A stretch of DNA of 64,000 nucleotides from DASQFY01 sp036397815 (GTDB taxonomy: Bacteria; Chloroflexota; Limnocylindria; QHBO01). Below, in pieces: positions 18,494-26,266 of this stretch. Each line of letters begins with the position of its first letter. The stretch's first letter is position 1. The notes below the pieces were generated by a model. The model saw only the letters and a program-made list of their open reading frames with translations. It searched no databases and was not told where the DNA came from. Where the stretch lies: contig DASWIE010000003.1 in NCBI GenBank assembly GCA_036397815.1, positions 1-64,000 of the forward strand. Direction: 5' to 3'. The translations under genes and the position numbers were made by a program.

Positions 18494-18555
18494 CGGTCAT
18501 CCGACTGTAGCACGCGACGTGCCGGAGCTCCGGGAGGCCGGCGTCCGGCGACGTG

Positions 18556-18561
18556 TACTCT
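18556..18561 (+). promoter_or_regulatory. Putative leaderless -10 box of tyrS
   Basis: TACTCT-N7-ATG, the same hexamer and spacing as upstream of thrS, with no Shine-Dalgarno sequence before the ATG at 18569. Confidence 0.5.
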
Positions 18562-18568
18562 GCGACGC

Positions 18569-19837
18569 ATGAGCGCGGAGATCATCGATGACCTGGATTG
18601 GCGAGGCCTGATCGCCGACAGCACCGATCTGGACGCTTTGCGCGCCACCCTCGCCGCCGGCCCGATCACCTTCTACTGCGGCTTCGACCCGACCGCGCCG
18701 AGCCTGCACTTCGGCAACCTCGTCCAGCTGGTGACGATGCGACGCTTTCAGCAGGCCGGGCACCGTCCCATCGCGGTAGTGGGCGGGGCGACCGGCCTGG
18801 TGGGCGACCCGAGCGGCAAGTCGGCGGAGCGAGCACTGAACGAGGTCGCCGTGGTCGAGGCCTGGGTCGAGCGCATCCGGCCCCAGATCGAGCATTTCCT
18901 GGCGTTCGACGGCGACAACGCGGCAAGGATGGTCAACAACCTGGAATGGACCGGGCCGATGACCGTGATCGAGTTCCTGCGCGATATCGGCAAGCACTTC
19001 AGCATCGCCCGCATGCTCGCCAAGGAGTCGGTCAGCGCGCGGGTGAGCGATGAGGGGATCAGCTTCACCGAGTTCAGCTACCAGATCCTGCAGGCGATGG
19101 ACTACCTGGAGCTGTTCCGACGCTATGGCTGCGTGCTGCAGAGCGGGGGATCGGACCAGTGGGGCAACCTCACGGCAGGCGTCGACCTCATCCGACGCGT
19201 CGAGGGCGCCACCGTTCACGCGCTGGCGACGCCCCTCGTGACGCGCTCCGATGGCCAGAAGTACGGCAAGACCGAGGCGGGCGCCATCTGGCTCGACCCG
19301 GACAGCACCTCACCCTTCGCCTTCTACCAGTACTTCCTCAACCAGGCCGATGCCGACGCCGTCCCGCTGTTGAAGGTCTTCAGCTTCCGCTCACGTGACG
19401 AGATCGAGGAGCTGGCGCGGGCGACCGCCGAGCTCCCGGAGGCGCGGGCGGCGCAGCGGGCGCTGGCCCAGGAGCTGACCGAGCTGGTGCACGGCGCCGA
19501 CGAGGCGTCCCGAGCGATCGCCGCCAGCGCCGCCCTGTTCGGCGACGGGGAGCTGGCGAACCTGGACGAGGAGACGGTGCGAGCCTCGCTGCGCGAGGTG
19601 CCCCGGGCCGAGATCCGTGGCGACCTGCCGCCGCTGCTCGACCTGCTGGTCGCCACCGGGCTCGCTCGCAGCCTGTCCGATGCGCGCCGCACCGTCTCCG
19701 ATGGCGGGATCTACCTGAACAATCGCCGCGTCACCGATGCGGCAACGGTGCCCGCTGCAGAGGACCTGATCCATGGCCGCTGGCTGGTGCTGCGCCGTGG
19801 CAAGCGACAGCTGGCCGCGGTCGAACGCGTCGACTGA
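18569..19837 (+). CDS. tyrS: Tyrosyl-tRNA synthetase
   Basis: 422 aa class I synthetase. FYCGFDPTAPSLHFGNL carries the HIGH-equivalent HFGN (about 52-55), GGSDQWGN is the tyrosine-site loop, and DGQKYGKTEAG is the KMSKS equivalent (KYGKT). The C-terminus is an S4 RNA-binding domain (about 355-415, ARRTVSDGGIYLNNRRV). Probably leaderless. Divergent from the PBP gene with a 75-nt gap and followed by an inverted-repeat element. Confidence 0.96.
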   Translation: MSAEIIDDLDWRGLIADSTDLDALRATLAAGPITFYCGFDPTAPSLHFGNLVQLVTMRRFQQAGHRPIAVVGGATGLVGDPSGKSAERALNEVAVVEAWVERIRPQIEHFLAFDGDNAARMVNNLEWTGPMTVIEFLRDIGKHFSIARMLAKESVSARVSDEGISFTEFSYQILQAMDYLELFRRYGCVLQSGGSDQWGNLTAGVDLIRRVEGATVHALATPLVTRSDGQKYGKTEAGAIWLDPDSTSPFAFYQYFLNQADADAVPLLKVFSFRSRDEIEELARATAELPEARAAQRALAQELTELVHGADEASRAIAASAALFGDGELANLDEETVRASLREVPRAEIRGDLPPLLDLLVATGLARSLSDARRTVSDGGIYLNNRRVTDAATVPAAEDLIHGRWLVLRRGKRQLAAVERVD

Positions 19838-19883
19838 AGGCCGCGGCGGTACCCATTGGGCCTGGGAGGGAACGCGCCGCCCT

Positions 19884-20009
19884 CCCCAGTACTCACAGGC
19901 CTATAACGGGCGGAGTTCGCGCGATCCGGGTCGTAGGTAGGCACGACGCGTACTGCCACAGACACGATTGCGCGAAGTTCCGCGCCTTACAGCACTCACA
20001 GTGCTGGGA
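19884..20009. repeat. Inverted-repeat element, second type (126 bp)
   Basis: The termini CCCCAGTACTCACAG (19884-19898) and CTCACAGTGCTGGGA (19995-20009) are imperfect inverted repeats. The similarity continues inward for about 43 nt to TTCGCGCGATC (left) and GATTGCGCGAA (right). The right terminus is itself a perfect hairpin, CAGCACT-CAC-AGTGCTG. There is no ORF. It fills most of the tyrS to DUF4383 gap, and nothing else is recognised there. The architecture matches family 1 but the sequence does not. Confidence 0.55.
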
Positions 20010-20075
20010 CCTCGAGTCGGAGCGCGTAAGGTCACGACTCGGACGGGACCACGCCCGAGCGGTTGGGCCAGCGAG

Positions 20076-20483
20076 CTACGAGCCGGGCATCCCTGCTTCG
20101 CGCGACGGCACCCAGGCGGCAGCCAGCGCCACGACGCCAACGACCAGGTGCAGCAGGTTGTCGGACGGGTTCTCCAGGTTGGCGACGCCGAACGTGTTCG
20201 GCTCGGCAGCGCCGGCCTGCAGGAAGCCGTAGACGGCGAAGAAGAGCGCGATCAGGCCGACCAGGATGACGATCCAGCGGTAGTAGGGCGCCAGGGCGGT
20301 GTTGAGCCCCGGGACGAATACCGCGGCCAGCGCGACGATTCCCAGGACCGTGTGCGCCAGGTTCTCGCCACCGTCGAGCCAGAACCATGGAGTCGACGAC
20401 TCCGTGAAGACGTTGAGGTAGCCGACGATGCCTAAGAGCAGGAGGACGGCACCCCCGACCGTCAGGAACAGCTTGGGATACAA
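20076..20483 (-). CDS. DUF4383-type small membrane protein
   Basis: 135 aa with four predicted transmembrane segments: about 4-24 (FLTVGGAVLLLLGIVGYLNV), 42-60, 68-90 and 110-130. The HTVLGIVALAAVF and NLLHLVVGVVALAAA half-repeats are characteristic of DUF4383 proteins of unknown function. It has a strong ribosome-binding site (GAGGGAGGTGACC) before ATG 20483. It lies downstream of the EF-G paralogue on the same strand, about 100 nt away. Confidence 0.75.
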   Translation of the reverse strand: MYPKLFLTVGGAVLLLLGIVGYLNVFTESSTPWFWLDGGENLAHTVLGIVALAAVFVPGLNTALAPYYRWIVILVGLIALFFAVYGFLQAGAAEPNTFGVANLENPSDNLLHLVVGVVALAAAWVPSREAGMPGS

Positions 20484-20588
20484 ATGGTCACCTCCCTCGG
20501 AATGGGCTCAGACGTGGTCCCGCTGCGGACCATACGCCGGGCGTCAAGGGTTGCATCACCCGTTAGCCGAGGGTCTTTGGCGGGAGGT

Positions 20589-22664
20589 CTAGTGCTTGTC
20601 GCCGGCGCCGACCTTTGCCTGATGCTCGGCGATCACCTTGTCCGCGACGTTGTGCGGCACCTCGGCGTAGTGATCGAGCTTCCAGCTGAACCGGCCGCGG
20701 CCCTGTGTGATCGAGCGCAGCTCGGTGGCGTAGTGGAACATCTCCGACTGCGGGACCTGCGCCCGCAGGTGCTGGGTGCCATCGGCCGAGTCCATGCCCA
20801 GCACGTGGCCGCGCTTGGCGGTGATCTGACCCATCACGTCGCCCATGTACTCGTCCGGAACGATGACCTCCACCTCCAGGATCGGCTCCAGGAGGGTGGG
20901 ATCCGCCTCCGGGAAGGCGCGCTTGAGGGCCTGGGAGGCCGCCACCTTGAAGGCCATCTCGGAGCTGTCGACCGTGTGGTAGCTGCCATCGACCAGGATC
21001 GCCTTGAGGTCGACCACCGGATAGCCGGCCAGCACCCCCTCGGCGAGCGCCTCGCGCAGGCCCTTCTCGACGGCCGGGATGTACTGCTTCGGTACCGAGC
21101 CGCCCACGATCTTGTCGCCGAACTCGAAGCCGGACCCGGTGGTGAGCGGCTCGAACTCGATCACCACGTGGCCGAACTGGCCGTGCCCGCCGGTCTGGCG
21201 CTTGAAGCGGTTGTCGATCTTGGCTGGCTTGCGGATCGTCTCGCGGTAGGGCACGTGCGGCGTCCCGGTCTTGACCGATGCGCCGAACTTGCGCTTCAGG
21301 CGCTCGACCAGCACGTCCACGTGCGCGTCGCCCATGGCGGTCAGGATCGTCTCGCCGGTTCCATCCTCGCGATGGACGCGCGCGGTCGGCTCCTCCTCGA
21401 GCAAGCGCTGAAGCGCCTGGCCGAGCTTGTCGAGGTCCGCCTTGCTGACCGGCTCGATGCTCACCTGCAGGGTCGGCTCCAGGAAGCCGAAGCGCGGCAG
21501 CTCGACCGAGTGCGCGCGGTCGCCGACCAGGGTGTCGCCGATCTGGGTGCTGGTCAGCTTGGCGACCGCCACGATGTCGCCGGGTCCGGCCTGGGCCACG
21601 TTCGACTGCTCCTTGCCCATCAGGGCCAGGATGTTGCCGATCCGCTCCTCCTCCTTGCGCGTCGCGTTCCACAGGTGCCCCTGCGCGCGCAGGGTGCCGG
21701 CAACGACCCGGAAGTAGGTAAGGCGGCCCACGAACGGGTCGGCGGTGGTCTTGAAGACCTGCGCCACGAACGGGGCGTTCGGGTCGGGCTCGAGTCGCTT
21801 GCCGTCCACCGTCGTTCGCGCCCCAACCTCGGCAGCCGATGGCACGTGCTTGGCGATCATGGCCGTCAGCTCACGGACGCCGATGTTCTTCAGGGCCGAG
21901 CCGACGAAGACCGGCACCACGCTGCCCTCGCGCGTGCCCTTGTGCAGGGCGGCCTCGATCTCCGCATCGGTGAGCGGCTCGCCGTCGAGGTACTTGGTCA
22001 TCAGCTCGTCCGACGCCTCGGCCGCGGCCTCGACCAGCGCCTCGCGACGCGCCTCTTCGCCGCCGCGCATCTCGTCAGGGATCGGCACCTCCTTGGGCTT
22101 GCCGGCCTCGTACACGTTGGCGTGCTGCTCGATCACGTCGACATAGCCTCGGAAGCTCTCGGCCGTGCCGATTGGCAGGTAGACCGGCGCGATCTTCGGT
22201 CCGAAGCGGGCCTTCAGCTGGTCGAGGACGGCGTCGTAGTTGGCGTTCTCGCGGTCCATCTTGTTGATGAAGATGAAGCGGGGGAGCTTTCGCTCCTCCG
22301 CCATGCGCCAGACCTCCTCCGTCCCGACCTCGACCCCGGCCGAGGCGTCGATCACCACGATCGCGGCATCGACCGCGGCCAGCGCCTCCACCACATCGGC
22401 CTGGAAGTCGGCGTAGCCCGGCGTGTCGACGATGGTGATCCGCGCGTCATCCGCCTCGAGCGTGCCGATCGCCAGGTTGATGCTCTGCTTCCGCTTCTGC
22501 TCGTCGGGGTCGTGGTCCAGGGTCGCCGTCCCGGCGTCCACGCTGCCCAGCCGCTGGATCGCGCCGGCGTCGAAGAGCATCGCCTCGGCGAGACTCGTCT
22601 TGCCGGCGCCGCCGTGGGAGATGAGGGCGACGTTCCGGATGTTGTCGGGGCTGGTCGGCTTCAT
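20589..22664 (-). CDS. fusA2: Elongation factor G paralogue (EF-G2 type)
   Basis: 691 aa translational GTPase. The G domain has P-loop SHGGAGKTSLAEAML (about 16-30) where canonical EF-G has AHIDAGKTT, then DTPGYADF and NKMDREN. Domains II-V follow, with HGQFGHVVIEFEP and a C-terminal RGHVLGMDSADGTQHLRAQVP. The GGAGKTS P-loop and absence of rpsL/rpsG/tuf neighbours suggest an EF-G-like paralogue rather than the main elongation factor; its role may be in recycling or stress. Start ATG 22664 has AAGGAG 6 nt upstream and an ACCGATG context. An upstream extension of the frame to 22784 is ignored. Confidence 0.88.
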   Translation of the reverse strand: MKPTSPDNIRNVALISHGGAGKTSLAEAMLFDAGAIQRLGSVDAGTATLDHDPDEQKRKQSINLAIGTLEADDARITIVDTPGYADFQADVVEALAAVDAAIVVIDASAGVEVGTEEVWRMAEERKLPRFIFINKMDRENANYDAVLDQLKARFGPKIAPVYLPIGTAESFRGYVDVIEQHANVYEAGKPKEVPIPDEMRGGEEARREALVEAAAEASDELMTKYLDGEPLTDAEIEAALHKGTREGSVVPVFVGSALKNIGVRELTAMIAKHVPSAAEVGARTTVDGKRLEPDPNAPFVAQVFKTTADPFVGRLTYFRVVAGTLRAQGHLWNATRKEEERIGNILALMGKEQSNVAQAGPGDIVAVAKLTSTQIGDTLVGDRAHSVELPRFGFLEPTLQVSIEPVSKADLDKLGQALQRLLEEEPTARVHREDGTGETILTAMGDAHVDVLVERLKRKFGASVKTGTPHVPYRETIRKPAKIDNRFKRQTGGHGQFGHVVIEFEPLTTGSGFEFGDKIVGGSVPKQYIPAVEKGLREALAEGVLAGYPVVDLKAILVDGSYHTVDSSEMAFKVAASQALKRAFPEADPTLLEPILEVEVIVPDEYMGDVMGQITAKRGHVLGMDSADGTQHLRAQVPQSEMFHYATELRSITQGRGRFSWKLDHYAEVPHNVADKVIAEHQAKVGAGDKH

Positions 22665-22737
22665 CGGTGCTCCTTGAGGCGCGAATGGAAGGGCGCCGAG
22701 AGCGCGCTCAGCGCGTCGTTGGCCGGAGTGAACCCTA

Positions 22738-22743
22738 ATTATA
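22738..22743 (-). promoter_or_regulatory. -10 box upstream of the EF-G paralogue
   Basis: A perfect TATAAT on the minus strand inside CCTATAATTAGG, giving a leader of about 65-70 nt with an AAGGAG ribosome-binding site. A convincing -35 at normal spacing is not seen (TTGGCC lies 20 nt upstream). Confidence 0.5.
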
Positions 22744-22851
22744 GGAACTGGCAGCGATTCGGCGGCCAATCGGCTGGCCATCACGTCTCCCGGCGAGGCG
22801 TAGATGTCGCCGTGGTGTGCACTAACTGGCCTGCGGTGTCGTGTGAGCTGC

Positions 22852-23205
22852 CTACGCAGGCGGCGTGTGCGCTACGGCCTTCCTGACCGAGCGGACGCGA
22901 ATAGTGCCTCCACGGTGTGCGTAAGGGAGGGCGCGGAAGGTCATCGGCCCACTAGGCGCGTCGCCGTAGTCTCGCGGACGTCGGAGCCACGCAAGCGCCG
23001 CACCTCGATCGGACGCGAAGCGTGCAAAGAGGTCCGGGTGCGTGCGCACGTGACGCCGCGACGTCGATGAATCCGCCAGCACTAGGAGTGGCACCACTGT
23101 CCTTCGGCGCCAACCTTGCTCGCGTGCAACGCGACCCGCCACTCGCACCTTCACATCCAGCCGGCCCAGCAGATCCTGCATCTTCGGCCCGACTCGACCG
23201 GCCAT
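22852..23205 (-). CDS. Stand-alone C-terminal half of the HTH-PD-(D/E)XK family (truncated paralogue)
   Basis: 117 aa. It aligns by eye over about 85 residues with the second half of the HTH-nuclease-like protein at 44116-44940: QDLLGRLDVKVRV/QDLHSAMARKRRI, REQGWRRRTVVPLLVLA/KELGWRPMTVGQLLVVG, and AALAWLRRP/EARAWLAHP. The HTH and the D...ExK motif are missing, and the frame is closed by a stop about 9 codons before the ATG. It is therefore a gene remnant or a domain-only derivative. In favour of expression, TACGAT lies 6 nt before ATG 23205, the leaderless spacing used elsewhere here, and a palindrome sits at the -35 position. No known function. Confidence 0.5.
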   Translation of the reverse strand: MAGRVGPKMQDLLGRLDVKVRVAGRVAREQGWRRRTVVPLLVLADSSTSRRHVRTHPDLFARFASDRGAALAWLRRPRDYGDAPSGPMTFRALPYAHRGGTIRVRSVRKAVAHTPPA

Positions 23206-23211
23206 GGGCCG

Positions 23212-23255
23212 ATCGTAACAACGACTCCTTATCGGTCACGTAATCGGTCATTACG
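23212..23255 (-). promoter_or_regulatory. Leaderless promoter with operator-like palindrome
   Basis: Minus-strand TACGAT (23212-23217) is 6 nt from ATG 23205. Around the expected -35 lie the perfect palindrome CGTAAT-CGGTC-ATTACG (23239-23255) and two direct copies of ATCGGTCA (23231-23238 and 23243-23250), 12 bp apart start to start. This looks like a transcription-factor site over a promoter; the factor is unknown. Confidence 0.4.
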
Positions 23256-23263
23256 CGCGCAAC

Positions 23264-23908
23264 TCACGTGCGGCGGCGGAGCTCCAGGCCGAGCCAGAGG
23301 TAGAAAGCCGGGCTCAGGAGCAGCCCCGTCGCCGCGGCAGGGACGGCGAGCAGCGGGTTCGTGGGCGTGAGGACGATCAGGCGCCCGAGATAGACCACGA
23401 TCAGCAGCACGCCGACCAGGGCGCCCAGGCCGGCCAGGTTCGCGGGCAGCACCGCGCTGCGCCGCGCCTGGAGCATGAGGACCAGCAGGCCCAGTCCGGT
23501 GATGCCGAAGGTGAGTAGCCCGCGCGGGTCAATCGGATGCGGCAGCTCGGCCTCGGCGAGCACGTCGGTCACGGGTGGGTTGATGGCGTTCGCCAGGTCG
23601 TAGCCGCCATGGACCATCGCGCCCATGGCACCCACCGCCACCAGCATCAGGCCCAGCAGGCCGACCGCCGCCGCCGTGTCCAGCAGGCGCCGGTAGATGG
23701 CCACCAGCACTGCAACGCTCAGGATGCCGCCGACCATCAGCGCGACCGATGCCACCACGATCCCGAGCTGCGGCGCCGCGCCGGCCACCACGCCGCCGAG
23801 AAACGCGACCGAATAGACGACCCCGCCGATGCCGGCCGCGATGGCAGCCGCGCCGGCCATGCGCTCATAGGCGAGGGCGGGGTCGCCGGGCGCCGCACGG
23901 CTCGTCAT
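23264..23908 (-). CDS. Polytopic membrane protein of unknown function
   Basis: 214 aa with about six hydrophobic segments (about 18-40, 48-72, 80-102, 128-146, 155-175 and 185-205) and short charged loops; small residues (Ala, Gly, Val, Leu) dominate. The layout resembles DUF4386-type proteins, but I cannot assign a family with confidence. ATG 23908 has no clear ribosome-binding site. Its neighbours do not suggest a role. Confidence 0.65.
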   Translation of the reverse strand: MTSRAAPGDPALAYERMAGAAAIAAGIGGVVYSVAFLGGVVAGAAPQLGIVVASVALMVGGILSVAVLVAIYRRLLDTAAAVGLLGLMLVAVGAMGAMVHGGYDLANAINPPVTDVLAEAELPHPIDPRGLLTFGITGLGLLVLMLQARRSAVLPANLAGLGALVGVLLIVVYLGRLIVLTPTNPLLAVPAAATGLLLSPAFYLWLGLELRRRT

Positions 23909-23951
23909 TGCGACCGGAGAATGACAGGGACGGCGCCGCCGGACAAGACCA

Positions 23952-24410
23952 TCACGCCAGGCTCAGCCAGGCGGCCGCCAGCCACGCGGGCTCTCGATCG
24001 TCGAAGCGGCCGAAGACCCAGTCCGGACCGAAGGCGACGGACAGGTCAAGCGTCCCGCCACTGGTCCGGAAGGTGTGCACCACCTCGGCGCCGGCCTCGA
24101 TGGCCGAGGCCCGGTCGCCCGGCAGCAGGCGCACCGCGTACTCCGTCCCGATCCCCACCGCCAGGACGACCCCGCTGGCGGGTTGGACGAGCGCCGGCCC
24201 ACCGTAGATGAGGCAACTGCCGCGCTCGGGCAGGGCAGCGTCCAGGACGTCCCAGAGACGCTCGACGACGTCGGGATGCGTGCCCAGGTGCCATCGGTCG
24301 GCCGCGTCCGGTGCCTGGCCGACCGGCAGGTGCGCGAGCCCGCGCCCCGGACCCAGGTAGGCGAGCACGCCGGCGTTCTCCGGCCGATCCAGGGCGACGT
24401 GCAGCACCAT
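23952..24410 (-). CDS. Conserved hypothetical soluble protein
   Basis: 152 aa, no recognised family. It opens MVLHVALDRPENAGVLAYLG and has a mid-region GSCLIYGGPALVQPASGVVLAVGIGTEYAVRLLP suggesting a beta-rich globular fold. No signal peptide or membrane span. The start is supported by minus-strand TAGGAT exactly 7 nt upstream, a leaderless arrangement. Divergent from yebC with overlapping -10 boxes, so the two genes are probably co-regulated. Confidence 0.65.
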   Translation of the reverse strand: MVLHVALDRPENAGVLAYLGPGRGLAHLPVGQAPDAADRWHLGTHPDVVERLWDVLDAALPERGSCLIYGGPALVQPASGVVLAVGIGTEYAVRLLPGDRASAIEAGAEVVHTFRTSGGTLDLSVAFGPDWVFGRFDDREPAWLAAAWLSLA

Positions 24411-24417
24411 CGGTCTG

Positions 24418-24427
24418 ATCCTACAAT
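24418..24427. promoter_or_regulatory. Bidirectional promoter with overlapping -10 boxes
   Basis: ATCCTACAAT reads TACAAT on the plus strand (24422-24427), 6 nt before the yebC GTG at 24434. It reads TAGGAT on the minus strand (24418-24423), 7 nt before the ATG at 24410. The two hexamers share the central TA, and both genes would be leaderless. Confidence 0.6.
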
Positions 24428-24433
24428 CGGCCG

Positions 24434-25192
24434 GTGTCCGGGCACAGCAAGTGGTCTCAGATCAAGCGGCAGAAGGGCGCCAACGACGCCAAGCGTGGGG
24501 CGCTGTTCACGAAGCTGACCCGCGAGATCATCACCGCCGCCCGCCAGGGCGGGGGAGACGTGGACGGCAACTACCGCCTGCGCATGGCTGTCGACAAGGC
24601 ACGCGCCAACTCGATGCCGGCCGAGAACATCAAGCGCGCCGTCGAGCGCGCATCGGGGACCGGCGCCGACGCCGAGCAGTACGAGGAGATCACCTACGAG
24701 GGCCTGGGGCCCAACAACGTGGCGGTGATCGTGGCGGCCATGACCGACAACCGGAACCGCACGGCGTCGGAGATCCGCAGCATCTTCAGCAAGTCCGGCG
24801 GCTCGCTGGCGCCGGTCGCATGGCAGTTCGAGCAGCGGGGCGTGATCTCCCTGCCGCTTCGGGGCCGTGACCCGGACGAGGTGACGCTGGCGGCGATCGA
24901 TGCCGGCGCGTTGGACGTTGGGTCGCCGGAGGGCGGCGCGATCCTGGTCGTGACTGAGCCGGCCGAGCTGGAACGGGTGCGCGCGGCGCTGAGTTCGGCC
25001 GGTTACGAGGCGGAGTCCGCGGAGCTTTCCATGGAGCCGACGACGCGCGTCGAGATCGGCGACGAGAAGGGGGCCAAGGCGGTGCTGACCTTCGTCGAGC
25101 GGCTGGAGGACCTGGACGACGTCCAGAGCGTCTACGCCAATTTCGACATTCCCGACGCGTTGATGGAGCGCCTCGAAGCATCGCTCGTCTGA
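24434..25192 (+). CDS. YebC/PmpR-family DNA-binding protein (TACO1 homologue)
   Basis: 252 aa, typical length. The opening SGHSKWSQIKRQKGANDAKR is the family signature and the three-domain fold is followed to the end. Members were described as transcriptional regulators and more recently as factors that ease ribosome stalling at proline-rich stretches. It lies upstream of ruvC/ruvA, the common yebC-ruvC-ruvA order, with a lipoprotein gene inserted. GTG start, probably leaderless. Confidence 0.92.
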   Translation: MSGHSKWSQIKRQKGANDAKRGALFTKLTREIITAARQGGGDVDGNYRLRMAVDKARANSMPAENIKRAVERASGTGADAEQYEEITYEGLGPNNVAVIVAAMTDNRNRTASEIRSIFSKSGGSLAPVAWQFEQRGVISLPLRGRDPDEVTLAAIDAGALDVGSPEGGAILVVTEPAELERVRAALSSAGYEAESAELSMEPTTRVEIGDEKGAKAVLTFVERLEDLDDVQSVYANFDIPDALMERLEASLV

Positions 25193-25203
25193 TTGCGGTA
25201 GCC

Positions 25204-25740
25204 ATGACCCTCGGCCTCCTGCTGGTCGGCTGCTCAACGGGACGGATCGTGCCGCACGACACGCCGCCACCCCCTTCTGAGGCCGGGCCGCAGGAAACGC
25301 CGACGATCGACGTTGCGACGCTCGATCCGTGCTCCCTGCTCGTCGCGACGACGGCCGCCGAAGTGCTCGGACCCGAGGTCGGGCCGGGCGTGCCGGATCC
25401 AGAGTCCGCCGCTGGGACCGCGGGCTGCACGTATCAGTTGGACGCCGACGGCACCTCCCTCTTCGTAATCGTCATGCGCGAATCCGCCTCCGGTCTGGTA
25501 GGCGAGGAATTGTTGGAGAGCCTGCCGCCCGACTCCGGGGCCGAGGAGTTGCACGGCGTTGGCGACGTCTCATGGTTCGGCCACTGTCCGGTCTGTCCGC
25601 GGCAGTCGACCACTACCCTCACGGTGATCGCGGCTCCGCTTCAGTTCAGCCTTGCCTTTGCGGATGCCGTGCCGTCACCTGCCAGGCGAATCCAGGCCGA
25701 AGCAATGGCGCGCCGGGTCATCGAGGAGTTCGGCCTCTAG
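25204..25740 (+). CDS. Putative lipoprotein (DUF3558-like)
   Basis: 178 aa. A short hydrophobic signal MTLGLLLVGC with lipobox LVGC (Cys10) is followed by a Pro-rich linker and a globular domain beginning DPCSLLVATTAAEVLG, which resembles DUF3558-type lipoproteins. Conserved cysteines in CTYQ and HCPVCPR may form disulfides. The signal is short, so the true start could be a few codons upstream. Likely exported and anchored to the outer face of the membrane; function unknown. It sits 11 nt after yebC, probably the same transcript. Confidence 0.7.
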   Translation: MTLGLLLVGCSTGRIVPHDTPPPPSEAGPQETPTIDVATLDPCSLLVATTAAEVLGPEVGPGVPDPESAAGTAGCTYQLDADGTSLFVIVMRESASGLVGEELLESLPPDSGAEELHGVGDVSWFGHCPVCPRQSTTTLTVIAAPLQFSLAFADAVPSPARRIQAEAMARRVIEEFGL

Positions 25741-25750
25741 CAACTGCGCC

Positions 25751-25769
25751 CGCGGCTACGATAGCCGCG
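25751..25769 (+). promoter_or_regulatory. ruvC promoter -10 within a perfect palindrome
   Basis: CGCGGCTA-CGA-TAGCCGCG is an 8-bp perfect inverted repeat whose last base is the G of the ruvC GTG. It contains TACGAT (25757-25762), 6 nt from the GTG, the leaderless spacing used at other genes here. The palindrome could bind a regulator, or sequester the start in a read-through transcript from yebC. Confidence 0.45.
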
Positions 25770-26266
25770 TGATCGCCATTGGCATCGACCCAGGCACCGC
25801 CGTCTGCGGCTTCGGAGTGGTCGCCCTGGAAGACGGCCGGCTCCGGCTGGTGGACGCCGGCGTGGTGAGGACCGCCCAGGGCGAGACCGATGCCGAACGG
25901 CTCCGCCTGCTCCATGCCGCCCTGACCGCGCTCGTGGCGGAACACCGACCCGTTCGAGTGGGGGTCGAGCGGCTCTTCTTCCAGCGCAACGTGCAGACCG
26001 CCATGGTGGTCGGACAGGCACGCGGCATCGCGCTGCTGGTCGCCGCCGAGGCCGGGCTGGTCGTCGACGAGCCGACGCCGAACGAGGTGAAGCAGGCGGT
26101 CTGCGGCAACGGCGCGGCCGACAAGGCGCAGGTGGCCGCCATGGTCGCCCGTCTGCTGGGCGCGTCGCTCGACGGCGTGGCGGACGATGCGACCGATGCG
26201 CTGGCGGTGGCCATCGGCTGCGCCTACCGCGCGATGGCCATGCCGCGCGTGGCCGCGACGCGATGA
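25769..26266 (+). CDS. ruvC: Crossover junction endodeoxyribonuclease RuvC
   Basis: 165 aa. Holliday-junction resolvase of the RuvABC complex. RNase H-like fold with catalytic acids D7 (GIDPGT), the glutamate of VGVERLFFQRN and the aspartates of DGVADDATDALAVA; NVQTAMVVGQARG is also conserved. GTG 25769 is the start because the family begins I-x-G-I-D-P-G and the frame further upstream lies inside the lipoprotein gene. Overlaps ruvA by 4 nt (ATGA). Confidence 0.95.
   Translation: MIAIGIDPGTAVCGFGVVALEDGRLRLVDAGVVRTAQGETDAERLRLLHAALTALVAEHRPVRVGVERLFFQRNVQTAMVVGQARGIALLVAAEAGLVVDEPTPNEVKQAVCGNGAADKAQVAAMVARLLGASLDGVADDATDALAVAIGCAYRAMAMPRVAATR

Noticed and set aside
22665..22784. N-terminal extension of the EF-G paralogue to 22784
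   Set aside because: It would cross the TATAAT promoter. ATG 22664 has AAGGAG and begins at the family N-terminus.
20484..22886. 800-codon plus-strand frame opposite the EF-G gene
   Set aside because: Shadow frame: the EF-G domains on the minus strand are unambiguous and this frame has no family match.
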